Source of the DNA: Hippasteria phrygiana
Lineage: Eukaryota > Echinodermata > Asteroidea > Valvatida > Goniasteridae
DNA length: 64,000 nucleotides
Reading direction: 5' to 3'
Assembly: GCA_037893225.1 (NCBI GenBank)
Contig: JAZGUH010000058.1
Location: 248,001 to 312,000 of the forward strand
The position numbers and the translations under genes are program-made. Position 1 is the first letter of the stretch, and each line of letters opens with the position of its first letter. The notes beneath the pieces are model-generated. The model did not search any database and was not told the origin of the DNA. It was given only the letters and a program-made list of their open reading frames with translations. This document shows positions 31,703-42,720 of this stretch, piece by piece.

Positions 31703-34490
31703 ATGTACAATTCTTAATTGAATTGTTCAAAGCAATTACAACTTGTATACAATATATTTAAAGAAAATTGCCCTTTACATTGGTTCAAGAAAGAAATGCC
31801 ATTGCTCAAATGAATTAATACAACTTAAAAATTGTATTATATTGATAAACTCCATCTTTATTACAGGCCGATGCTCTTGTCCTAAATGTTAGGGTTTTAC
31901 CTCCTCGGTAGTCCTAGTTATTATTATGTGTTCATTTATTTGTAATTAAATCCGAAAATGTACAGTGACTGTCCTTATAGTAGAAATGAATGCATTTGTG
32001 GAACTCTCAAGAAAAAGTGTTCACGAGTTTTTCTTTAAGCCAGGACGAGTTTTGCCTGGCGGCCAGGTTTGCTTTTGATGGTTATGGTCGCTCTGGTTAT
32101 ACATGGCGTAGTTAATAGTTAATAATATAACTGTCAATGGTCCCTTAAGAAGACATTTGTTAGTTATTTTTTGTTCCTTAGGGAGACAAGTGACATTAGG
32201 GAGACATTTCGATGTCTCCCTAATTTCACAGCCCCCTTAAATATTGAGAATTTTACCGTCGGAACTGGGTTAAATCGATAAAGGATGGTCCAAAACATAA
32301 ATATACCAAATTCCGTGGGGGTTGGATAGGGGATATTTGGGTTAGGTTACATTTAAGTTAAAAACAATTTTGCACAAGTCTATAGGAATGTCTCCCAAAT
32401 GACCCATCGCCCGTAATTATTTAAAATATATGTGCTGGTGTATGTGCTGTATGTAAAACCAAACAGACCATTTGTTCCCGTTTAACAACATGTCAATGAC
32501 TGAAATGAATTGAAAGAGCACTACAAGAACAGAACTCAGACAAAAAAAATTCTAAACTAACTCAAACTGCAGGCTTTGTTCGCCCAATCATCGTCTCACG
32601 CTGGTTATAATAACTACTGATGGTTTTCCGTGCGAACATTTAATTCATTGTCTTGTATCGAGTGTACTAAACTGGTTTATCTAATTCATGTCCATCTCGT
32701 CGTGGCTTCCTGTATTAGGTAATATTTCACTTAGGAGGTTGGTATACTCTTTGGTATTCGGTTAATAAAATCTCTCACTCCGGTGTTACTGAACTTTCTC
32801 GAGCTTCCTCTCTTTCTGGCCAGATTTAGCCTCTTTCTGAGTACATGACCAATCCACTTCCATCTTCTTGACTTCCCGTGGTCCCTAATAATTGCTTATG
32901 CTCAGATTGGTTTGGTTGGATATGATGTGATGCTCTCTGATTCTTAAGATACTTCTCAAACACCCGGGGCCAATTTCATGGGGCTGCTATTAGCACAAGA
33001 AATTGCTTCGCATAAAAAAAACATTCCTCAGCAAAATGTAGTTTTACCAACTAAATTTACGTATTATGTAAATTGCTTGTGACTGGTATTCGACATTTTT
33101 CTTGGCATCAGTTTTGGCTGGTAACTTGTTTTTAAAGCAAGATATTTTGTGGTCAGCAACTTTTTGTGCTAAGAGTGGCTGCTTTTGTTCTTCCAAACAA
33201 ACGTGCACGTATAACAAAGGGAACAATATCGTCCGCGATTTCCAGAATACGTCCGCGATTAAAATGGTGTACAAAACCTATGGGAGTCTTCCGAAAAAAA
33301 GTTGAAGTACAAACAAAAGAGGGAACAATAGGACGTCCGCGTTTGGAGGTCGATACACGTTTAACTGCGCAACTTTGAGCAGTATTATTCATGTCAAGAT
33401 ATTAAACAACCTTATGTGGATTCGCTTGATCAAAGTTATCCATATTTACAAAGGTATAATAAAAGGTAGTTCTAATATGTATGCTTGCGTATACCGGCTG
33501 TGACGATATACTGCCGTATTGAATATCCACAATTTCTACAATAATTGTATGGATAAACGGATTTCAAATTGGCCCCGTTTGCGCACATCCGGGTAGCAAG
33601 TGAGTCTCTTGGTGCTAAACACAGTGCTGTTAAAAATTGCGGAAGTGCGCAGATCGGTGCTATTTTCATAATATCGTGTTTTCTAATTTTGCTGCGAAGT
33701 ACTTGGGACGAACATGCAACATCTGCACGGTGTGAGACAAGAAACTTGAGGCAAACTGGCTGAAAGAAGCATTTTTAAACAATGTATGTAACTGGAGAAT
33801 TTTTTTGTTATCGATTTAGAACATTATTATTGTATTTCTTTTATTTATTGTTTATTGTAATTGGTCATGGCCACTGTTAATAGACCTCGCCTTTGCTTCA
33901 ATCCCAGTGGCATATCCAGGTTTGAAAAGATGATCCTTTTCTTTTTCGCACAGAAGTAGATTTAACAACTGGGGGAGAGGGTTTAAAAAAATTTTTAAAC
34001 CCTTACAAATAAAACCAAAAAACCCCAGAAAATTAATAAAATGTCACCAATGTCGCCAACCCTGCTCCTCCCCCGTTCAGTCTTTATATGTACATTGTAC
34101 ACTGTATTCAGCAACCACACCCATACTCGGCCATCATTGGCATGCTTAAGATCTTATCATCACAATGTTGACCCCTTGCACGAACATGATAAAATATATC
34201 CTTTAAGTTAGAAAGGTGGCTCTCAAACTAGTCTTTTCCCCGTAGTTGTGGACAAGCCCGTCCAAGTCACTCTGTTAAATGTCGTTGCGCTGTATCCGCT
34301 GGCGAGTTACCAAGCTCGAAGCACGAGCTGGAAGCTGGAAAGGGGGATATTTTTGGTGATAATCTGGTAGAACGCTGTTGTTGTATACAAAAATACTTTT
34401 GATGCCATGGTGAATTGCTGTAAAAATCGAAGATAGCGGTGTACAGCACGAAATGTTGTTCAACATACAAGAAACATTAAAGGAAAAACA
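31703..34490. other. Gene-free stretch
   Basis: No supported exons. It contains a repeat block at 32930-33390 that recurs at 35326-35785. TGTCTCCCTAA-type words (32170-32230) form a weak inverted pair. Nothing else was recognised. Confidence 0.4.
32930..33390. repeat. Dispersed duplication, copy 1
   Basis: It starts TCTGATTCTTAAGATACTTC and GGGGCCAATTTCATGGGGCT and runs about 460 bp to GCGCAACTTTGAGCAGTATT. The same text with scattered changes and small indels is at 35326-35785. It contains the ATTGTTCC family core and two GTCCGCGATT motifs. Confidence 0.75.
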
Positions 34491-34496
34491 ATGTAT

Positions 34497-34940
34497 TGCA
34501 CACACACACAAAATGTTGAAATAACAGTTTTGTTCCATACGTTTTGCGGTAGAATACTGGCACCACGGTGTCTACAAATTGTACGAAAGATTTCAAAACA
34601 GTATTATTTGTTTCTGGTATTCTTGAATTTGATTACAATATACGAAACATCAGAAGAGGCGCGTTTTCCTTCAGCGTTCAAATCCGCTTTGCGTTCGCCA
34701 GGATAGGCAGTTCCACCTAATCCCCCCGGCCCACACACACAAAATGTTGAAATAACAGTTTTGTTCCATACGTTTTGCGGTAGAATACTGGCACCACGGC
34801 ATCTAGAAATTGTACGAAAGATTTCTAAAGAGTATTATTTGATTCTGGTATAAATGATTGATTACAATACGAACCATCAGAAGAGGCGCGTTTTCCGTCA
34901 GCGTTCAACTCCGCTTTGCGTTCGCCAGGATAGGCAGATA
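34497..34940. repeat. Two-unit tandem duplication, period about 237 bp
   Basis: Units start at CACACACACAAAATGTTGAA (34501 and 34734) and end at CGCCAGGATAGGCAG (34710 and 34940). They differ by a few substitutions and short indels (GTGTCTACAA against GCATCTAGAA). The GCGTTCAA...CGCTTTGCG text is open in one frame but shows no domain. Confidence 0.75.
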
Positions 34941-35213
34941 CGACAATCAGTTCCACCAGCAAAAGGACGCAGAGACGGGCGGTATAACGAGACATGGTGT
35001 ATTAGCAAAGAGGATTCGGTCTGTCAGGTATGTAGACCGGCTCAAATAGCTAAGATGTACTTTACGTGGACTCGACTGTTTGACTGTGTAACTTCTAGCA
35101 ATATGGTTTGTGCGCAGGGAGGCGATCGCTTAAAAAGTCCACGTCCTTTATGTTATTTAGAATAAAACTGTCCTATTAAAGTCGCGGAACATCAAGTCAT
35201 ACATATTTACAAA

Positions 35214-35325
35214 GGCAGGCTAGTGCAGGCTAGTGCCTGGAGGCCACTAGGAGGCTAGTGCGAAGTGCGAAGCAGGCTAGTGCCTGGGAGGCCACTATAT
35301 GAGGCTGGAACGAAGCAGGCTAGCG
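35214..35325 (+). repeat. Fragment of the LTR minisatellite
   Basis: GCAGGCTAGTGCCTGG and GGCCACTAGGAGGCTAGTG repeats match 31195-31290. The fragment joins directly to copy 2 of the 460-bp dispersed duplication. Confidence 0.55.
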
Positions 35326-35785
35326 CCTTCTGATTCTCAAGATACTTCTCAAACACCCAGGGCCAATTTCATGGGGCTACTATAAGCACAAAAAATTGCT
35401 TCGCATAAAAAATACATTCCTTAGCAAAAATGCAGTTTTACCAACTAAATTTACGTATGATGTAAATTGCTTGTGACTGGTATTCGACCATTTTTCTTGG
35501 CATCAGTTTTGGCTGGTAATTTATTTGGCAGATAATTTGTGGTCAGCAACTTTTTGTGCTTATAGAGTGGCTGCTTTTGTTCTTCCAAACAAACGTGCAC
35601 GTATAACAAAGCGAACAATATCGTCCGCGATTCCCAGAATACGTCCGCGATTGAAATCATGTACAAAACCTATGGGAGTCTTCCGAAACAAAGTACAAAC
35701 AAAAGAGGGAACAATAGGACGTCCGCGTTTGGAGGTCAATACACGTTTAACCGCGCAACTTTGAGCAGTATTTTTCATGTCAAGA
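35326..35785. repeat. Dispersed duplication, copy 2
   Basis: It matches 32930-33390 through TCTCAAGATACTTCTCAAAC, TTTTACCAACTAAATTTACG, CAAACAAACGTGCACGTATA and GAGGGAACAATAGGACGTCC. It is slightly shorter because of small deletions. Confidence 0.75.
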
Positions 35786-36598
35786 TATTAAATAAAGATT
35801 TAAACATTTAATCCGATTTAAGAAGAACGTGTCGATATTGTGATTGGGGCACTCGATGAATAGGGAGCGGTTCACAAGGCACAAGGTCTGCCCAGGTGAG
35901 AATTTGTTAAGCCGGGCTGTGCATAATTGGTGTCCGCTCGCGGTGGGTAAGATACCGGGGAGCCATTTTACAGTGTTATACACGCGGTTCCAGGTTGCTG
36001 TTGTTTTGGCCATTTTGTTTTGCTCTGTTGGTGTGAGCTTTTCCAGACATTTATTGTCTTTTGTTATTTGATTGTATTTCAAGTTGCAATACAGCCCAAG
36101 CCACATGATTGTGGCCTGTGTTGTCTTATTTTTTAGTGATGGAATTCACTAGGGCTGTATGTCGGGTGTTCATAAGTGTTTGGATAGCCTGATCTGCAAC
36201 ATTGAATATTTATTTCAGAGCTTATAGCTCCTTTATTCGTGCAGTGTTACGCACGTTGGCCGATTTTTCTATTTTATTGCCCGGGCGTGTGTATAGGGTT
36301 ACCTAACTGCAACAATTAGGCTCAAACAGCAACTGATACAGATTACAAAACGTAATGGAAATAACAACAATAATAATAATAAATAAATAAAATAAATTAA
36401 ATTTAAAAAAATATTACAATAAACATCAGTTGAAAGCACAATCGCGGTCGGTCGCTCAGACCTTTAAGAAAAAAAGAAAAAAAAGGGGGCGATCGGCCAA
36501 GGAGTCCGTAGAACGAAAACGTTTGTTGAAGGTCAAGGAATAAATGGCAATTTTAATTTTGAACAGTGAACTGCTGGGGAGTTTTTTGTTGATGTTTC
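35786..36598. other. Spacer before the DIRS-like gag
   Basis: It contains an AAT/AAAT microsatellite (36370-36420) and an A-rich run before GGGGGCGATCGG. It may include the unrecognised 5' end of the DIRS-like element. No exon seen. Confidence 0.4.
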
Positions 36599-37517
36599 AT
36601 GATACCCAGGAAGGCGGGTCCGAAACGTAAACGGTCCAACACACCGCAAAGACAATCCAAAAGGCGACGATCAAGTGCTCAGGCAGAGGTCGAGGCACAA
36701 GCTGGTCCAGCTGCTGACATGTCAAGCGACGGACCAGTCGCCGCTCAAGCGTCTGCTCATAAGGATGATGGGTCGGCTCAAAACACCGAGCACACAACGG
36801 TCCTGAATACAGACACGTCTGCCTTCCAAGAGTCGGTGACAGCAACGGTGATCAGCGCGATCTCAGACCATATCCGTGTGGCGGTGCAGAGGGAGTTGGC
36901 ACGGTTGTTTCAGACAAACCAACAGTCCAGTCCTGGAAGGCAAGGGCCCGAAGAACGCACGGCAGGCGAAGCACAGATAGGCCGACCAGCAGCAGCGTCG
37001 ACATGGACTCCCCAAAACCAAGAAGGGGGAATAGTCAACACAGGGCTTAGAAAGGGGCCAAGCTTCGGACTGGTGCCGAATCTTTGCGCCTCCTTGCATG
37101 ACAATGCGGCTACCCTTACAGGTGAGTCCTTGGACACCAGGGGGTCTGTTACATTAACTTTACCATTGCCGCTAGACTTTGCGGTTAGTAGGGAGACGTG
37201 TGGAAAAATTTGGGCAAATGAATATGTCGAATTTTCTGGGTTACTTGACCCATCTCAAATTTTTCAAAGTAAGATCATGATCCAAAAGGTTGTGAATGGA
37301 GATGATTCTCTCGGTCTAATGCCAGCAAATAAAAAACATTAAAAAACCATTTATGAATGGACCTCGGCATTCGCAATATTTTCCTCCGTATACGTAAAAA
37401 AAATTCCAAATGATTGGGGCAAGCTCTTTAAGTACGGTGAGCTGGTTCGCCAAATTGCGCATGAAGGTGGTGATTTCAATGGTTATGATGTGTCGTTCCG
37501 AAAACTTAAGCAGACCT
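36599..37517 (+). pseudogene. DIRS-like gag, N-terminal part
   Basis: ATG at 36599 opens a basic region (RKAGPKRKRSNTPQRQSKRR), an acidic and alanine-rich linker, then LPLPLDFAVSRETCGKIWAN and EYVEFSGLL. The first frame ends at 37340 in an A-rich tract. The match continues one frame over as IYEWTSAFAIFSSVYVKKIP, LFKYGELVRQIA and GYDVSFRKLKQ, then stops at 37517. The W(T/A)xAF...L.KY..LVR..A...(F/Y)RKL block is characteristic of gag-like proteins of DIRS-type elements. The expected continuation (SWDHFHCELYLKAF) is found 3.4 kb away at 40926. Confidence 0.65.
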
Positions 37518-37799
37518 TGTAGACCGTGGGGCGTCCGTTCGTATCGTTCAGCCTTGTTCTCTTCGGCAGAGGGGGGACGCGATAAACTCTCTTAAGCAAG
37601 CTAACAATACAATAGTTATTATTTTTGTTGATCCCGCATTCATAGGTTACGCATGTTATGTAATTTTGATGATAAAAAAGTATCTATTTTGTGCGGAATA
37701 ATATCATACAGAATCAGTCGTGCGTGTGTTTGTCCAATGAAATCGGGTTTCTCGAACCTCGCGATCTTTGTCACTTTTGGCTTGGCGTTCATTGGATGC

Positions 37800-38035
37800 T
37801 AAATTTCATGCGCAAATAGAAAACGATTTTGTAGCCAATGAAAATGGCTGTTATGGCCACACGCGGTACGTCAAAACCAGTGGCAACGTCAACAAAACGA
37901 CGCGTCATGACGGTGGTTTTCATCGCAAATGCTCATCACTCAGTACCAAATTCCACCAATTATACAAACAGAAACGGGTTATCCTTACTTAGAAAGCAGA
38001 AACAAGAAGCAAACCTAAGCCTTGTCAGCTGCGGG
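37800..38035 (+). pseudogene. Deleted copy of the exon family, intron apparently absent
   Basis: 37838-37900 (AATGGCTGTTATGGCCACAC, CGTCAAAACCAGTGGCAACG) matches 38832-38885. The text then jumps to GGTGGTTTTCATCGCAAATG, matching the end of the second copy. It continues as GGFHRKCSSLSTKFHQLYKQ, then in a shifted frame LRKQKQEANLSL, up to a possible donor CGG|GTAAGC at 38035. In the other copy the same CATCGCAA is followed by GTAACA, a possible splice donor. No domain is recognised. Confidence 0.4.
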
Positions 38036-38778
38036 TAAGCATAGAGTTTATTTCTTTTTCTTTTCAAACGCGTATAGTACTTTTACTAGGCCTACATTAG
38101 TGGTTTTCCCTCGTGAACGTGGGCGACCGGTAACGTGGCGCATAGCGCATGCTAGGCCCTTGGCCTTGCATTGCAATACCCCGACTTTACTCGTGCAGTG
38201 TTGCCAAACTTCTTTGTTGACAGAGTAATAAAATTCATTCAGTGAAATACTGGTACTTTTACGTTATAATGCTTGCTATGTAACCTCTGTGAACAACTTC
38301 GGTGTCATGAAATTTATTCCGAAATATAAAAACGGCGGTGTCCGGAAATTGGGCACAAAATCTGCCAAGTCCCCTAAAAAACTAAGTGAGGTTCCGAAAA
38401 AAACCTGAATTTATTCCCCAACCTGTCTGAGTGGTTTTGTTTTCAGGCTGTTACTATATACTACAAACAGATCCTTTCGGGGAAAGGGGGGGCTGAACAA
38501 AACAGCTGTTCAGAGCTCTAACTGTTACTGCAGATAACAGAAAAAAAGAAAATCAGCTTTGTTGGGAATAGAATGTTTAAAAGAATTTACACTATGTTCA
38601 ATGTTATTATTGTCTTGCATCGGTGTTATGTTAATTTATATAAGGGTTTGCGCTTCTATTAATTTACCCTTCAGATAGTCAGAACGGTTGACTGGTTGCT
38701 GATATTTTTGGGCCGAAATATACATTTAATAAACATTTCAGTTTTAATGTGTTGTGTGTATTTCCTTTGTTTTACAGA

Positions 38779-39167
38779 TATCAACGCCGGTGCACGGGCA
38801 AGAGAGTGCTTCAGACACTGAGCCTGCTGATGAACATGGCTGTTATTTACCACATGTGATACGTCGAAAACCAGTGTCAACGTAAAAACAATCGTCTTAA
38901 GTTAACATGGCCGATACTTTCAACGAAAATGAAACAGAGTCCACCAAATTAAAATGCTATGCACATTTATCTGAAGTTTTTGAAGACATCAAACCAATCA
39001 CTGAGACATCGTGGACAAAGTTCGTAGAAAGTGTACTAATTTGGAATGATTTGGGTGGGAAATCGGCTGAAATAGCGAGGTGTTTCATAGCAGATCATGA
39101 TGGCAGTGATAGTATACTACCTGGTTGCAGACTCGCGATGCCCAAAGACGGTGGTTTCCATCGCAAG
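38779..39167 (+). CDS. Candidate exon of an unrecognised protein (GGFHRK family)
   Basis: An acceptor-like TTTGTTTTACAG precedes 38779. The ATG at 38907 (TTAACATGG) opens an 87-codon frame that ends GGFHRK and reaches a possible donor, CGCAA|GTAACA, at 39168. It contains KCYAHLSEVFEDIKPITETS then WTKFVESVLIWNDLGGKSAE; it is acidic and mostly helical. The shorter relative at 37800-38035 continues past HRK into CSSLSTKF, so the exon probably starts a longer protein. Proteins with a short GGFHRKC(Y/S) block occur in multicopy families of marine invertebrates, as far as I recall, so transposon origin is possible. Function unknown. Confidence 0.4.
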
Positions 39168-39349
39168 TAACAAACTTTGTAGAGAACAAGTTGCTAACTG
39201 TGGCTTTATATAATTATAGATCAGCTATAAATAATGGATAGACATGAAGAGAATATGCTGTTGGAATGAAAAGAAAATTAAGGTATTTGCACCTAATGAG
39301 AAATTGTTGTGATTTGCGTCATTGTAATGTTAACTCAAATATAAGGGTT

Positions 39350-39552
39350 AGCCCTTCCAGCTGACTGCATGCGATATATAGGGATCAAATTTGCCAGTGA
39401 TCCCATCTGCACAAGAGTGGAAGGTTGTGGGTTCGAATTCCACCCAAACAGTATGTGAATTTTTATACCTCGCATAGACTGGAAAGCACTGAGCATGCAG
39501 TGCTAATTGTAATGCATGTAATACTAAGTCGGGAAGGGCAAACCCTTATTTG
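39350..39552 (+). mobile_element. tRNA-derived SINE-like element with inverted flanks
   Basis: It contains a B-box (GGTTCGAATTCC at 39430) and the tail TGGAAAGCACTGAGCATGCA, GTGCT, which is also present in the SINE at 56191-56347. The edges are AATATAAGGGTTAGCCCTTCC (20 bases from 39339) and GGAAGGGCAAACCCTTAT (39533-39550). These are reverse complements of each other, which is unusual for a SINE. Confidence 0.5.
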
Positions 39553-40370
39553 AAATTGAAATAACAGAATGATATTAGGACACACAGGGCTCTGTTTTTT
39601 TCATCAGATTGGAAATGTTTTCAATTTGATTTCCAAAATGTCAAAGGAATGCTTCTTACAAAGACTACATGTAAACTACAAAAACTGCACGTACATGTAT
39701 ATTGTTTATACAATGTAATTATTCTTGACAAGTAATACAACTGAGGTAATGTTACCACTGATGTCGTTCACCTTTTTGAGGGTTGTGTTGATTTCTTTAG
39801 ACCTTATAAGACATTTTTCATAAATTGCAAATAAATATTATCCATGCTTTTTTAAATAAATAGCATTTTTTTCAATGAACACATTTTCTTCAACAGATAA
39901 CCTTACAAAATGTTTTTATGAATTTTTGCAACCCTCTATTTTTTTAACCTAAAAATGTTCGCACACTCGGAGAATTGTGTGGATCAAACTTTCAGACATG
40001 GCATTTGCCATAAAGTCTAAAACTTGTAATAAGTGATCCTATTGATTTATAAAAAATATGCATGCAGTGCTAATTGTAATGCATGTAATACTAAGTCGGG
40101 AAGGGCAAACCCTTATTTGAAATTGAAATAACAGAATGATATTAGGACACACAGGGCTCTGTTTTTTTCATCAGATTGGAAATGTTTTCAATTTGATTTC
40201 CAAAATGTCAAAGGAATGCAAAGGAATGAATTTTTGCAACCCTCTATTTTTTTAACCTAAAAATGTTCGCACACTTGGAGAATTGTGTGGATCAAACTTT
40301 TAGACATGGCATTTGCCATAAAGTCTAAAACTTGTAATAAGTGATCCTATTGATTTATAAAAAATATGAA
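39495..40370. repeat. Local duplication with internal deletion
   Basis: 40061-40218 repeats 39495-39653 (GCATGCAGTGCTAATTGTAA, ACACACAGGGCTCTG). 40228-40370 repeats 39920-40060 (GAATTTTTGCAACCCTCTAT, AGTGATCCTATTGATTTAT). The 265 bases between these parts are missing from the second copy. The two copies are about 98% alike by eye, so the event is recent. Confidence 0.8.
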
Positions 40371-40905
40371 GCAAAATCGCATATTACACCTTTTCAAACC
40401 CACGTACATGTAGTTTGTGTACTCCCCATTTATCGTCGAAAGAAAATGTGGGGATTATAATGCCTCAACAAAACATTTTTATTAAATTTCAATAAGTTGA
40501 ACCATATTTGACGAAAATTAATCTGGTAAAAATAATAGAATACCTATAAAATCTTTGAAAATAACAATTCACATAGCTGTGTTTACTATATAAAACAAAT
40601 TAATAATTTCCTTGAACATGAAAAAGAAATTCCCATCGTATCATAATATTTGAGGCACAATATACGGAGCTTGATATATTTTTTCAATATATTTTTGGTC
40701 AAGCGAGGGCGCTGTTTTTCTTATGTTTTTCTTTAAAGTGAAAAATGTGAAGATTTTTTCGGGAATTACACATTAATGTGCAATTTTTGAGCGTGGGATC
40801 AAGTGAATCCTTGATTATACACATGTTATCTACCATTTGAGCCATATTGTGTTTCCCCCCGAACGTTGGAGAACAAAAATCGCTTTCTGAAAGGATTTCA
40901 GGCCC

Positions 40906-41937
40906 ATGCCCTACAGTCTATTGCCATTGTCATGGGATCACTTCCACTGCGAATTGTATCTCAAAGCTTTTAAGGGGGCTACCATGGGTTGTACTTCAAA
41001 TAGAAATGCTTCTGCCCATGCTCGGGGGTTTAGAAGAAACGTTCTGCGTTTTGGCATAAACCAGTTGCAAGTTGGATTCTGCTTCCGTTTCTTGGGAGGC
41101 AAACCTTGTGATGGGTTATGTGGTTACCAACACAAATGTACAAATTGCATGGGTACCCACGCACCCAGCCAATGTTGGCAAAGACCCCAGTCTAGATTTC
41201 GAGCTAGAGGAACATTTTTCCCAGAGCAACTAACGACCGACCGAGTTGGGCGAATTCAGCCAGAAATTTCTCACCACAGTCTAGACACGGTGAATGGAGG
41301 GGACAGGCTCAGGTGGTCTCGGGACAAACCGGTAACACCAGTAAATATAGATGCTCCAGAAAGTAAGCTTAAAGGGTACGATGCAAACAAAGGTAAATTA
41401 TTAATAGAAGGATTTTCGGTAGGTTTCAGGTTGGGGTTTGCGGGCGCACAGGAAGCACAATTGTCAAACAATTTGAAATCGGCCTTAGCGTTTCCTGAAG
41501 TGATGAAAGATAAGTTAGAATTGGAGTTACGCAACGGAAGAATTGCTGTGCCCTTTGAAGACATTCCACTCCAGAATTTCCGTGTTAGCCCGATCGGACT
41601 CGTTCCAAAAAAGCAACCAGGAACATTTCGTATCATTCACCATTTATCTCACCCTGCTAATGGCTCAGTAAACGATGGTATACCTGATAGTAATGCCACA
41701 GTTTACTATGCATCTACGGATGACGCTATTAATATAGTGAAGAAACTTGGTTCTGGTTGTTTTCTATCTAAAGTTGACATCAAATCGGCATTTAAGATCA
41801 TACCTGTGCACCCTGACGATCACCCGTTAGGTTTCACATGGGATAATAAATATATTTCGACAAAACGTTACCCATGGGTTGTAGATCTAGTTGTGCCATA
41901 TTTGAAGAATTTAGCACTGCAATTCCAATACATCTAA
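40906..41937 (+). pseudogene. DIRS-like gag C-terminus and reverse transcriptase
   Basis: One open frame. First comes the gag tail with LPLSWDHFHCELYLKAF and a Cys/His block (GFCFRFLGGKPCDGLCGYQH, KCTNCMGTHAPSQC). Then comes RT: LRNGRIAVPFEDIPLQNFRV, SPIGLVPKKQPGTFRIIHHL, VNDGIPD, FLSKVDIKSAFKIIPVHPDD (first catalytic aspartate) and LGFTWDNKYI. Near 41870 a frameshift moves PMGC...FEEFSTA out of frame. The text ends before the YxDD motif, so the catalytic centre is lost. A tail of the RNase H region follows at once. Confidence 0.75.
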
Positions 41938-42160
41938 AGACGTGAAAGTCATGGCGCTGGTACGTAAACTTGTGGTTAAAAGTATGTTTCTAAACATTCA
42001 ATTTAGATCTGTTCACGTGCCTGGTTGTGTCAATATATTAGCTGACAAACTTTCCCGTCAACAGGTTGTGGCTTTCAAAACATTAGCCCCGTGGGCGAAG
42101 GAACAGCCAGTATCACTTCCGGTAGAAATACAGCCTCAAAGTTGGTTCCCGAGCTGCTGA
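41938..42160 (+). pseudogene. DIRS-like RNase H C-terminal tail
   Basis: KVMALVRKLVVKSMFLNIQF then RSVHVPGCVNILADKLSRQQ is the usual end of the RNase H domain of DIRS-type elements (H-(I/V)-PG-x-x-N-x-L-A-D-x-L-SR). The first catalytic residues are missing because of the deletion that also removed the RT centre. Confidence 0.7.
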
Positions 42161-42720
42161 AATTACTGTCCCAATCAATGTCCGATTCTACCTCAAGGAC
42201 GTATCAAAGAGCACAGACTGTAATAATTGATGAAATTTCTCGGTAAATATGGCTTTCAAACAACTTTACCGGTACCAATAGTAATTGCATAGTAATGAGG
42301 CAAATTTACGCAGCTGGCACAATTCTAACGTTTGTGTCCGCCATTAATTGTATCCATCGATTGCATGACATGCCAGCACCGGGTAACGCATTCTTAGTGC
42401 AAAAGGCTGAGCTGGGGTTTAAAAGGACGAGCCCAATGTAGACAAAAGACTACCTATAAGTGTTTCGATACTACATAGAATTGCCAACGCGTTGGAACAC
42501 ACGGCAAAAATCAGTGCACCAAAAATACACCAAAAAACAATTGGCCTTATTGGCCTTTGCAGCTTTCTTGCGGCTAGAGAAATTACCGTTTCGAATAACA
42601 CCGAAAATGTGTTAAAACTAGACAATGTACGGAAAGTTTCAGAATAGTGCTGGAATCATGCTCAAGTTCAAAGATTTTAAACACTCCTTGCTCGCACCGG
42701 GGGATTGTTTTGCCCAGTGG
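42155..42720 (+). pseudogene. Tyrosine recombinase of the DIRS-like element, broken
   Basis: With frame changes and stops, the text reads LLKLLSQSMSDSTSRTYQRA (start of the N-terminal helical domain), then AAGTILTFVSAINCIHRLHD, PGNAFLVQKAELGFKRTSP, and KKQLALLAFAAFLRLEKL. The last contains the first catalytic arginine of the R-H-R-Y tetrad. The rest of the catalytic domain is not found beyond about 42720. Order and motifs match the YR enzymes of DIRS-group elements, which integrate by recombination instead of DDE integrase. Confidence 0.65.

Larger units (their letters stand above)
37518..40905. other. 3.4-kb block interrupting the DIRS-like gag
   Basis: Gag text stops at 37517 and resumes at about 40906. 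Between lie two related copies of an unrecognised exon (37800-38035, 38779-39167), a SINE, and a local duplication. No clear terminal repeats or target duplication mark the edges, so insertion, or joining of two different element copies, are both possible. Confidence 0.5.
36599..42720 (+). mobile_element. DIRS-like retrotransposon with tyrosine recombinase, decayed and interrupted
   Basis: The parts are in the order expected for the DIRS group: gag N-half (36599-37517), gag C-half with Cys/His finger (from about 40906), RT (41270-41930), RNase H tail (41940-42160) and tyrosine recombinase (42155-42720). The gag is split by 3.4 kb of unrelated sequence. RT is cut before its YxDD motif. Several frameshifts and stops are present. 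Terminal repeats were not identified. Confidence 0.7.

Noticed and set aside
33044..33392. Protein-coding gene shared between 33.2 and 35.6 kb (frames with CTSTFFRKTPIGFVH)
   Set aside because: The frames are in a dispersed duplication and differ by indels between copies; the similarity is that of the repeat.
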